From the NCBI GenBank assembly GCA_030323885.1, contig CM059189.1, forward strand, positions 52,363,661 through 52,427,660: DNA of 64,000 nucleotides, in the 5' to 3' direction. This DNA comes from Branchipolynoe longqiensis. Taxonomy: Eukaryota > Annelida > Polychaeta > Phyllodocida > Polynoidae. Of the stretch, positions 23,901-35,900 are shown piece by piece. A program made the position numbers and the translations under genes. Under the pieces are notes generated by a model that searched no databases, was not told the DNA's origin, and worked only from the letters and a program-made list of their open reading frames with translations. The first letter of the stretch is position 1. Each line of letters begins with the position of its first letter.

Positions 23901-26900
23901 AGTTTGTCAACAGAAAGCCAGAGTCTACAATTTTACCGACCTAAGGGATTTTTAACCTCCCACACCACATAGACATGGTATGAGAGCAACTGGCCTTTGA
24001 TGACGCTGTAAGTTATACACAGCGGTGGAAATCCAAATTGGCAGAGATGGGGAGGGCATCGGGAATCGAACCCATGGCCTTCAGATTAGAAGTCTGATCT
24101 ATAAAAAAGTCAGATACTCTAAGCACTCCGCCACAGAGAACACCATATGTCAGTAGAGACTATATTATGCGGTCCTATTTGTGGGAAAACGTCATTTCCT
24201 CATAGAAAAATAATAATGTATTTCAAGAAACTACTTTTATTAGTTCTAACGATTTTTGCGGCCGATATTATGCTATAATTAGTATAATTAATATATAAAT
24301 TTTCAACACAGCTCGTTCCATTTCTATTTAAGGGTTAATTACACTTGGAGGTGAATTGTGAATAGATCCTGTCTATTACGTTAATCGTGATAATGGAGAC
24401 ATAATGTTATGCACTTCCCCAAATTGAAGGCCAGCTGTAGGTTAATGCTCTATAAATTGTATAATGCTCTGTAAATCATATTTTCTTTCTTCCTCTGTTT
24501 TTTGGCTAGACAAAAAAAAAACACCTGCTAATTGTTGTATAGACACTGTGCCTCTCAAGTATGAGATCTGTATCATCAATAGCTTTAATTTTATGAGGTT
24601 TGAAAAATGACACTTTGAGTTATTTGCACAAACAGCCAAAATATGTTTGTTCAATCTGTCATATATCACTTTTTCTAATGCAGCTAGAGCCCCCCTTGCA
24701 CTTTTTGCATGTGATTTTACTTCAATGTTACAAAGTGTATTTCCTGCAAGTTTCATTTGATTTGGTTAATTTCTTTTCTAATGAGTGGGTACTTACCGTA
24801 ATACAAACCCATATTTACCCCTGAATCTTCTCAACATGACTTAAAAATTGATACTTGTTGCTTCCTAGCCTGGCGCTCGGCATTATTAGGATAGGGCAAG
24901 GACTGGTTGGCTCAGTGTGTCAGGATAATGTGACTGAGTGGGATATCAGGTCATGGTGCTGGTGGCCTGGTCTTCCAGCGGGGCAGCACTATAAAGTCAT
25001 CATGATTGCGCACGGTCACAAGTCAGTACCCGTCCTGATATGACCTTAGATGTTGCTAGGACATAAAACAACAACAAACATCTCAACATTATCCACTTCC
25101 CTGATGTCGCATACTTTGCATTGTTGTTTGTGGTGGAAGGGGTGTCCGGTGGTGCCTGGTTCGGAGTTGCGTGGATGGGAGATCCCAAGGTCACCACCAG
25201 CTACTGACGCAGTCACGCCCTACCTCACACACCGCGCTACAACCCGGGGTGATGCGCCAGCACCGTCATCGCCACAGGTATGTTACATGTGCCCCTGTTG
25301 CAGTTTCCGCGGTACACCAGTTTGCGAGGGACACATGCATTCAAGTGCATTGTCAATGGCCGTGAGCAAATCTTCATACAGAAAAAGTCAAATATCTCTC
25401 AAATTACACCACCTAGAAATAAACCGCTTGGCACACATACAGAAAACATATTAAACAAACAGATTATATTAAATTTATACGGTTAGGGTTCTTGATTTCT
25501 ATTAATTTTGAATATAACTAATGTTTTGCACTGCGCATACTGTCAAACTCAAGGCATTGTCAATGGTCGTGAGCATTCTTCATACAGAAAATACAGAAAA
25601 AGTGAAATATCTCTAAAACCACACCACCTAGAAACAAATCGCTTTGTACACATATAGAAAACATCTTTACCAAAAACATTATATTAAATTTATAAGGTTA
25701 GTGTCGATGCTGTTCGATTTTGACGCATGCACAGAAGCGATGTGTCCCTCGCAAACTGGCATGCCGCGGAAACTGCAACACCGGGTTTCTGCCAGAGGGT
25801 AACATTCTGTAACCTTATATTTTCTGACTGTACGCCTCTACCCTCAAATTGTTGGGAAATGTTATTTTTAAAGGTTCTTCAAGGACCCAGAGACAAACGC
25901 CAGCATCAATAATCAGTTAGACTTAGTATTAGTATGCAACAGTAATCATCGTAGTGTTCATAATTGACCAAACGATGTGGTAAAATAATACCCCCGCCCC
26001 AATTCTGCATACCCTCAAATTAATTTCTGGCGGAAACCCTGATGTGGAATACCTGCAGCGCCCTCAGATGACATTTCAGTAGGATGTCGCCTATTCATAT
26101 GCTGGCAGCTGCGTTAGCCTATGAGGTATAATACTAATAGTTAAGATCCTAGTTCAGAATTATGAGTACGAGGTTCGATCCCCATTCAGACCGTTTTTTT
26201 AGCGATTCGCTGAGTGCTATCTTATGGGGGGAAATCTGGGTTTTCGCTTTCCATACATTACTAGAACAACCTTCAGATATATTGGTAGAACTAGAGCAAA
26301 GCATGGTTTTTAACTGTAGTAAAATTAAGAAATTGGTACAAAACATAGTTGGGTCATTATCAGAAACTGCATTCCATATTATAGTGTTTATGATTTTGTC
26401 TTCTTTTGGGGTGGGGGGGGGGTAGTAAGTCAAATAATTATTGTTGACTGTGTAGTAATTAGGTTAGCAATTTATTTAATCTATCCCACAAAATGTATCC
26501 AAAATATGCTTATGCGATTTTGTGCTAAAGTAAAAATATTAAAGTTTGCATATTGACACCATGCATCTACCCAAAAGTTTTTTTTCAACTTTTTGTTTCT
26601 CGCATGAAACAATTCTGTTGGCTTAGGTGTATGTATGTAGTCAATACAATCTCTTTTGAATTTGTTGTGTGCGTTAAAATGATGTTGTGGATAGAAGTTA
26701 AATGGTTAATTTTAACAACATTCTCAATTTCCATAAGATCAAAATCAAAAAGTGAAAACATAAATTCAACTCTGAAGTGTGCACAACATATAAACCCTCG
26801 TATCAATATGGATTCTGCTATTATTTGGAATGTGTTCACTTTTGGTTTCCATGTCACAAAAGTGGTACACAGTTTCTGAGAACGGCCTAGTTACCTAATG

Positions 26901-29900
26901 CATCCCACGAGTTCATACCATCCCCTAAGTAAATTTCACCAGAGCATCAATCATTTTCTAACAACTATACTAGATTCCATTTCTAAGGTATTATTTCTTT
27001 ATCATTTTCCAATTTCTATGTACGATGACTGCCATCATAAACCGATATGGTTTTGTTTTCTACCCGGAAATATGGGGAGCGGGATATAGCTCAGACGGTA
27101 GAGTGTCCACCTGTGAAGGTGTGGGGCATCCGATCGATGCTGCTCAGTGGACCCATTTGCAGTTTGTGCTATTTGCCGTTCCAACCAGTGGTCCACAACT
27201 GGTTCATCAAAGGCTGTGGTATGTGCTGTCCTGTCTGTGGGAGAGTGCATAGAAAAGACCCTTTGCTGCTTATCGGAAAGAGTAGCCTCTGTGGCAACAA
27301 TGGGTTTCCTCCAAAGAAATATGTCGGAATGACCATATGTTGGAATGACCATATGTTTGATGTCCAATAGCAGATGATACGAAAATCAATGTGCTCTAGA
27401 GGCGTCGTTAAATAAAACAAGCTTAAAGGCCCTGTCACACATCACCGGATTGGGGGAAATGGAAAGAAACCGACCAAAGTCTGTTGATATCTGGCAAAGT
27501 CCGGTTGGTGTCCGTTGATATCCGGCCCGACCTGTTAAAAGTTTTGAACATGCACAAAACTTGGAACGGATGCCACTGGATTGATGTCTACGTTTCTTGT
27601 CTGGTTTGAGTCTGTTTAGTCCGCTTACCGTCCTTTAGCTATCCGTTCATGTCCGTTCGTCCAGCGGCCTTTGACCCGATATCGCAACATTTTAATACAT
27701 TTTGATACTTATCATGCCCGAATACCACTGGACTAGACAATTCTGTCCGTTGCTCAATCCGGCATAGTGTGACAGGCACTTTACTCTTTTTTTCACCAGG
27801 AACTAAGAACTCCATCAAACACATCCATGACGTGTACAAGTTTAGTCAAAAGTGCGGTGAAACTTCTAAGCGTAAGTAAAGTATACCCTAGATGTGTCAG
27901 TGAGGATTTAAATAATATGTTGATATTATCCTGTAACTTTATTAATTCAAGTTTATAATGCATACAAGAATTTGTTTTGCATATACTTTCACCCCTCCTT
28001 GTATCTTTCTATAAAACTGTTTTGAGGGGGGGGGGGGAACTATTAGCTAATTATGATCTCCATCCTCTCGAAGCAAACATTCTCCCCATAGAAACCACTC
28101 AGGTCTTTGAAAGCAAATTATTATTTAGAAGAAGTAAAAGAAAATTTACTTTCTTGCTAATTCCGAATGTTTAGGTTTTTTTAAGATAGAAAGAAAGATA
28201 GAAAAGTGTGCTTCAGATTAACATCCTGCTGCACAGGCTTTATTATTTAGGAACGGTCGCGGTGGCTCAATCGGTAGAGCGCAGAATGCCAGTAGTTCAA
28301 ATCCCAGCCGAGTCAAACCATTGACTTATAAAATTGATACTTGTCGCTACCTAGCCTGGCATTCAGCATTAATAGGAAAGGACAAGGACTGGTTCGCCCA
28401 GTATTAGAATATGACTGTGTGGGAAATTGTGTGATGGTGCTGGCAGCCTGGTGTCCCAGTGGGGCAGCACTATAAAGTCACTATGTATGCGCACTGCCAC
28501 AAGTCGGTATCCATTCTGATATGACCTTAGATGTTGCCAGGGTGTAAAAACTCCAATAACTAACCAACTATAAAGTCACCACCAGTGTGCACTGTCATAA
28601 GTTGGTAGCCATCCCGATATGACCTTAGATGTTGCTCGGGTATAAAACAACAAACAAGCAACAAACAAACAATGATTTAATTTCTGATTCAGGGCTCTCC
28701 ACTGGTGCCTGGTTCCGAGCTGCATGGATGGCAGATTCCGCGGTCACCACCAGTTGCTAGTGCTGTCACACCGGTAGTCAGGCCAGGCAGCACTAAAACG
28801 TCTCAATCTGCGCGCTCTAGCGCCAAAAAGCGCGAGGAGACCCATTCGCGCGACCCATCCATGGAGACTGCCGGGCCTGTCAGAGGACCGAGCCAGAGGA
28901 AGAAAGTCTGCCTAGCACCAGAAACCAGCTCCAACGTCATACCTTCTGGCAAACAGTTGGGGCGGACGCCACCGGGGGCGCTGTGGCGGACGCCTGGGCA
29001 GGCGTCCAAGGCGTCCAAGAACAGGAACAGTGTAGCGGGAACGCTGGCGTCCACTCATAGGCAGTCGCAGCAAGTTGACCGTGTGGCCGTGCTGTTGGAC
29101 TTTGAAGAGGGCGGCGCAGAGGAGGAGGGAGCACTAGAGAATGTGAGGCCGTGTAATGATGACGTTGCCACCACCACCAACTGCTGCATGGCTGGAGACG
29201 ACAGTGTTGTCCTGCCCGGTATGGTTAATTGTTTGTTTGTTTGTTTGTTTGTTGTTTTGCGTCCTGGCGACATCTAGGGTCATATCGGGATGGGTACTGA
29301 TTTGTAACAGTGCACACTCATGGCAATTTTATAGTCCTACCCCACTGGGAGATCAGGCCGTTGGTATCATGACCCAATATCCCACACAGTCACATTATCC
29401 TGATACTGTGCTAACCAGTCCTTGGCCTTTCCTATTAATGGCTAGTGCCAGGCTAGGCGGCGATAAGTATCAATTTTGTATGTCATTGGTCTGACTCGGC
29501 TGGGATTAAAACTTTTGACCTTTCACACGAGAAGCCTGCACTCTACTGATTTAACAACCATGTCTGGTCCGGTACTGATAAAGATGGTTGTAGGTGCTCA
29601 AGGGCACTATGTCAAGATCACCGAAACTAGATTTATACAGGAATTGACATTTAAGTATATACCCAATATTTGACTCTGTGGCGGAGTGGTTAGAGTGTCT
29701 GACTTTTTTCTAGGTCAGACTCCTAATTTGAGGGTCGGCGGTTCGATTCCCCATGCCCCCATCTCTGCCAATTTGGATTTCCACCGCTGTGTATAACTTA
29801 CAGTGTCATCAAAGGCCAGTTGCTCTCATACCATGTCTATGTGGTGTGGGAGGTTAAAAATCCCTTGGGTCGGTAAAAGTGTAGGCTCGGGCTTTCTATC

Positions 29901-32900
29901 GACCAGCAGTGGAATGAGGAAGACCAGTCGTCTATGGCTGAAATTTCCCCTGCTTAAACAACTAATGGAGCAAAAAAAAAAAAAGAAAAAAAAAAGAGAA
30001 GAGTTTGATAAATCAACAAGTTTATATTATACATAACCCACTTAAAGTTGCATAGTTTGATAAAAGCATCAAATTTTCAAAAGCCAAATACTTAGCGAGA
30101 TTTGAGCCTACATTTTCAGCTTAGATACTGGTGCATTTATTAAGTACTTGCTGTTACATAGTAAAGGGCATGCTAAGTCAATTTAATAGAATCTGTTATT
30201 GTTGGAACCTATAGGGTCAGAGTTTGACAAACACCCCAGCATTAATTTGGCATGTTTACACTGTATTTTGGTTTAGGCAATGTTTTTCTTTCATCGGACT
30301 GTACAGCTTTGTGCGATCAAAGTGAATGAAAATGTTTGTTCCAAGCTACTGATAACTCAAATCAAGTTAGTAATTTGTAAAGCAGAGTTTTTTCAAACTA
30401 AATTAACTTAATATATTTATCCTTTTATTTTTATTTTTATTTTTTTGATGGGGTGTTTATGCTGTCCATAAGATATAAGCCCGGATGATCGGGCTTGTTT
30501 TCAATGCTGGGCAGTTTTCGGTTTTATTTTCTTATAGTTATTGTTTGTGGTTAGTAATTCTATGTTAGTTTTTTAGTTTTTTCTTGATAATTGTTTTCCT
30601 TCTACTCTATCCCTAGACTAGCCTACTCTATTTACATATTATAGGCTTGTACGCAATAGATGGTTGGTATGTGGTTCATGTGTGGTTTTGTTGATATCTG
30701 CTTAGTTTTATGGCCTGGGCACCTTCCAAGAGCTGTCCAGCTGGCAGGCCGTGACATATCCTTGGAAATGATAGAAACTCAAGACCATCATACTATACAA
30801 GTTTAAGTGTATAATATTATATGTATATTATAAACAAAGATACTTGTTTTTATACTCGTCGATATTTTGGCTTACAAAAAAGAAGATGTGTTTGTTTAAA
30901 GCTCCATAATCCGATGAACACATCAAATTTTCAAAAGTAAATAAATTATCTAGATTTGATTCTAAGTATCTAGCTTAAGCCCTGTTTACACGGGCGATTT
31001 AAAACGCTTCATATGAAACCACTTGCCTAGATCGACTCACATTTGGCGTGTAAACGCGGCTCTGTGGCGTTTTAGGGCTGAATCGATTCGTATGAAACGG
31101 TTCATCTATACCACCTCGCTAGGTGGTTTATTTGAAGCGATTCAGCTGGTTCCCAGGCGGCGATAGTATAAAATAGTAGTGCGTGCCGGCAACAGGGAGA
31201 GCAGTAACTAATCGCTGGTGCCTGGCAGTGTTAGGGCTCGATTAGGCCGAAATCTAGTGAATGCGATCATATTTAACAGAATTACAGACTCAAATAATGA
31301 AATTAAATTAAATTAACCTTAAATTCCAAGCGATATTAACGTAGCAGCTACATCTGTATTGAATCGACGTGTGTAAACTAAACAAATAGCAGTGCTTGCC
31401 GGCTACAGGCGCCTGCAGGTTCCCGGCGCCGACACACTTTCAAACTCTGCCGTGTAAACACGCATCTAAAACGCTTCATATAAATCGCTTTGTCTAGATC
31501 GTTTCACAATTCCCCGTGTAAACACGGCTAAAGATACTGGTGCAGTTATTAAACATTTGTTTCCGCATAGAAGGGAATACTGAGGGACTTTAATAGAAGC
31601 TTTTTCTTCTGAAGCCTATTGTGTCCCTTCTCCACCCCCTATGTATCAACTAGTTCCCTGTGGGGCAGCACTATAAAGTCACTATGTATGCGCACTGACA
31701 CAAATCGGTATCCATTCTGATATGATATGCTTGCCAAAACTTATTTTTCATGTTCACACGTAAAATATCTCACGTTTAATATCAAAGTTACCTCAAGGTA
31801 AAGGAAGATCGATTATAACAATGAATTCAACATCTTTACTGTCTTTACAAATTGGAATTCCGTTGAGAAATTTACTTTCAGTAACTCAGGTTCATCAGAC
31901 CATGCCTGTTTGATATTTTCAGGTTCCCAAGACAAATCTACCCCGGTCGCCCTGGCCTGCCCAGAAGACTTGCAGTGTACAGAGAATGATCGTCAGTTCC
32001 TGCAACTCCAGGAGAACCTGGCCAGAATAAGGAGGCTGGAGGTACAGCTAGTCTTTTACCCAATGTTCTTTTACCCCATGAACTACGGTGACTGGTGCTG
32101 TACATTATACAGCAGGAGCCACTCCCATAATTCTACAGGATCGGTGTTGTAACTAATTCAGCATTCGTCAGACTTAGAACTGACAAATGTCATATTCAGA
32201 TGAATAAATACTTTACCACAAAAAAAAAAGGTTTTAGTTAAATCAAGCAACACAACTAAATGTATGGTAATTACTTTCAGCCGATATTTGAGATGTCAGG
32301 CTTCGCACAATCTTGAAAATGCCGTGAATTTGAAGGAGTTTCTTGAAAAGGCCTTACATTTGAAAATACCCTGAAAAGGCTATGAGAATTGACCAAATAC
32401 AGAGAGAAAAAAAGCCCTTGAATTTCTTTTAATTTTTGGGGATGATAGAGGTCAAATTTGATTGACAACATTGTTTTGAATGTCTAGGTGTGTGGCTTAT
32501 TAACTAATTTAGGAGAATTGTTAAGTATAATAAAGATGTTAATTCCCTAGTTGCTTCTTTTGCTTCGTAAAAATAGCTTACAGAAACCAGGGCCGTGTTC
32601 AGGCTTCGTCTCGGAGGCGCCTCGGAGATGGCCGTGACGTCACGCTAGTCTGAACGGCAAAAGCAGTTTGTTGTCTCGAAAATGGCCGCCCCCATAGACG
32701 GCGGCCATTTTCAATGGAAAAGCTGCGCTGTGATTGACTGAAACCACTGAATGCGGCGGCCATTTTCGAGGCACCTTTCAGCTCTAGAATGAAAAGGGAG
32801 GCGTCGCCGCGATGCACCCTGAATGCAAATAGGCCCAAAAGCGTCGCCGAGACGGACTCTGAACGCGGCCCTGGTGAAGTAACACCATAAAGAGTTGACA

Positions 32901-35900
32901 TGTATATAATCATTATAATGTCATGTTTTTATGCCTTAACACAGTTGGTTGTTGGAATTTAACGTCCTGACAACATCTAAGGCCATATCAGGACGGCTAC
33001 CGACTTGTGACAGTGCACACTCATGACGATTTTATAGTGCTGCCCCACTGGGAAATAAGGCCACCATCACCATGACCTGATATCCCACTAAGTCACATTA
33101 TCCTGACACTGAGCCAACCAGTCAGACTGCACCAACTAATATCCTGTCCAATATGGTCGCACACTGTGTTGAAGAAAGTCTGGGGTTTATCTTAGACGTA
33201 AGGGTGCGGCTTCTATCAGACGTCAGCTCCTTTTTGGGGTCTTACTCTACATATGATGAAGCGCCACTGGGTTTGATTATTCTGAATACATGCAGGATGC
33301 AGCTTCACCAACTGCGGGATCGGACGCAGTGGCCGAATCGGTAGAGCGCAGGCCTCCCGCGAGGAAGATCTGGAGTTCGATTCCCAGTCGAGTCAAACCA
33401 ATGACATACAAAAATTGATACTTGTCGCTAACTAACCGGGTGCTCAGCATTATTAGTATAGGGCAAGGACTGGTTTGCGCAGTATCAGGATAATGTGACT
33501 GAGTGGGTCATGGTGCCAGCAGCCTCGTCTCCCAGTGGGGTAGCACTTTAAAGTCGCTATGAGTGCGCACTGTCACAAGTCGGTACCCGTCCTGATATTG
33601 CCAGGACATAAAACTCAATCAAACAATTCTAGGTTGGTATGTCACCACTGTTTACCGGTGTTCATCACTGAGTAGCAGATCCAACTGTTGGTGCTTCGAC
33701 AGAAGTGTATTAGCTAATGGCATAAAAGGTTAGTTGTATTAATGTAAACGACTGCCTCCCACAGAAAGAGGCAAACCACCTGACGAAGCAGATTGGAGAC
33801 TTCGCCTACAAGAAGGATCTGCTCCTCGCAGAGGTCAAAGAGGTCACAGAAGATGTCGACCAAGTGGTAGGTCCTCTCAGAGCACGATGTATAATTTATT
33901 TTGTTTGCTTGTTTGTCTATGGGCTAAGGAATATTAAAGTCGCATAGTCCGAAGGTTTTGACAGGGTTCCTACTGGTCATAAACAAACTTTAAAAGTACT
34001 AACTTTTGAAAAATAAGTACTGAAAAGTTCTACAATTATACAAGAAGTATTATAAGTTATTAACAATTAAGCCCCAGTCACACATCACCGGATTGAGCAA
34101 CGAACAGAATTGTCTAGTCCGGGCGTCATAAGTATCAAAATGTATTGAATGTGTCAAAATGTTGCGATATCGGGTCAAAGGCCGCTGGACGAACGGACAT
34201 GAACGGATAGCCAACGGACGAAACAAACTCAAAACGGACAAAAACCGTAGAGGTCAGTCCGGCGGCATCCATTCTTAGTTTTGTGCATGTTCAAAACTTG
34301 TACGGACACAAAACAGACTTTGTTCGGTTTCTGTCTGTTTCCCCCAATCCGGTGATGTGTGGCTGTCAATATATTGGGAAAAGATGTTTTCAAAATGTTT
34401 GTCTTCTTTCTAAAATTAGATCTTTATTTTGAAAACAAAAAGTTTATATAAAGGTTGAATGCTTGTTCTTTGAAAGGTGACATTTGGTGTCACTTTAAAA
34501 TGATTTCTCAGGTTTACTGCAGACAAACAATAATTTTGGCCAACCATGGCTGTCCTCTAAAGATTACATTGGAACTTTCCCCCACCTGATGGGCAATAGG
34601 ACTAGTGGAGCATACTAAGAACCTGGAGTTATTGCATGCCTGAAAAGCTGTCGTATTTATTCATTTTGGTCCTATACAAACAGTTTTAATGGTCCTAAAA
34701 AATAGATTCTCATTAAAAAAGAAGCCTGAAAAACTAAGAAGCCTGTTTGAGTTTCTGTCATCTAAAACTATATATATATATATATACTGTTTTGGTTTTG
34801 AAAATTTGATACTTCATCGGACTATGCAGCTTTAAACAACAGTGGGCAGTAGGTTCATTTTAAAGCTGCATAGTCTAATGAAGGATAATATTTTCAAAAT
34901 CAAAATAATTATCTAGATTTGATTCTACATGTCTGATACGCAGCGAAGGAGGAAGAGAAGGCAGGAGGTGGAAATAAAAACACTTTATTGTCTATAAAGT
35001 GGATAATGCAAGGGTAATATGAGGAACAAGGTAGACAATAAAATGAGGAAGGCAGAGTAACATGAGGATCAGAAGGAAGGAGTTTTAAATGGGATAACGT
35101 CTTAAATGTCAATGTCAGGGGAGGGGCCCCGAAGAGCATTGTGTGAAAATCGTGTGGTGTGGGTCGGACAGGGCGTGGAGGCGTAGTGGCTGGAGGATCA
35201 ATCAATCATCAATCAATTGGGGTGTTTGTAACCTTACGACGGTTACCAGTTGCAGAACTGCAACATTGAGTAGAGAGGCTCCGATAAATTGGCCCAATCT
35301 GTGGTTGAAGACTTAACTTCATAGAGGGAGTGTTGTGAAAGCTGGGGACATATTTCAAGACGTAATGGCGTCGGGGCGGCAGCGAATCTCTTCGTTCCGG
35401 CGTGTAGTTGAGTTGTAGGTGTGTGTAGTGTAGTGTAGCACTTGAATCCGGTCAGCAGCAGGGGTTTGAGGAAGGCGGGCAAAGGTGGGAGCAGCGGTCG
35501 TTCCAGCAACAAGAACCAGACAGAGAAATCGTAATAGGTGAAGGGCCCCACCCAAGAACACAACAACCCTGGTCAGGGGAAGAAGTGTGCCTGGGAGAAA
35601 TCGAAATGGGCAGAATCTAGGAAAGAGAAATGAGGAGAGTTGAGTCAAAGGACCGTGCCTATTTGCTCTATGGTGACCATCCAGCGAGCCATAGACACGG
35701 ACAGAGTAAGAGTAGAAAGTGAAAATGCCGGCCGGCCCCCCCTCCTGGAACTCTTTTCAGGCTGGAGGAGGCAGGGGAGCCGCTTATAAGGCAGAGAAAA
35801 GGGGGGGGGGAGTTATGTCACCCAACGGTCGCTGGCGGGCTGGAGGAGGGCGGGGGTGGGGGGGTGGGCACTCCTCCTCCGCCGCGAATCAAACGCAATG

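Larger units (their letters stand above)
30893..31911 (+). mobile_element. Family D MITE (D3) with nested insertion
   Basis: Left terminus near 30895 ('aaagctccataatccgatga'). D sequence is interrupted by M5 (30975-31531) and by a SINE scrap (31655-31725). The right terminus is degraded ('catcagaccatgcctgttt') and ends about 11 bp before exon 7. Confidence 0.7.

Noticed and set aside
24442..24756. Minus-strand frame with KVIYDRLNKHI, reminiscent of an RT motif
   Set aside because: The following QFGF-type motif and any other RT signature are absent.
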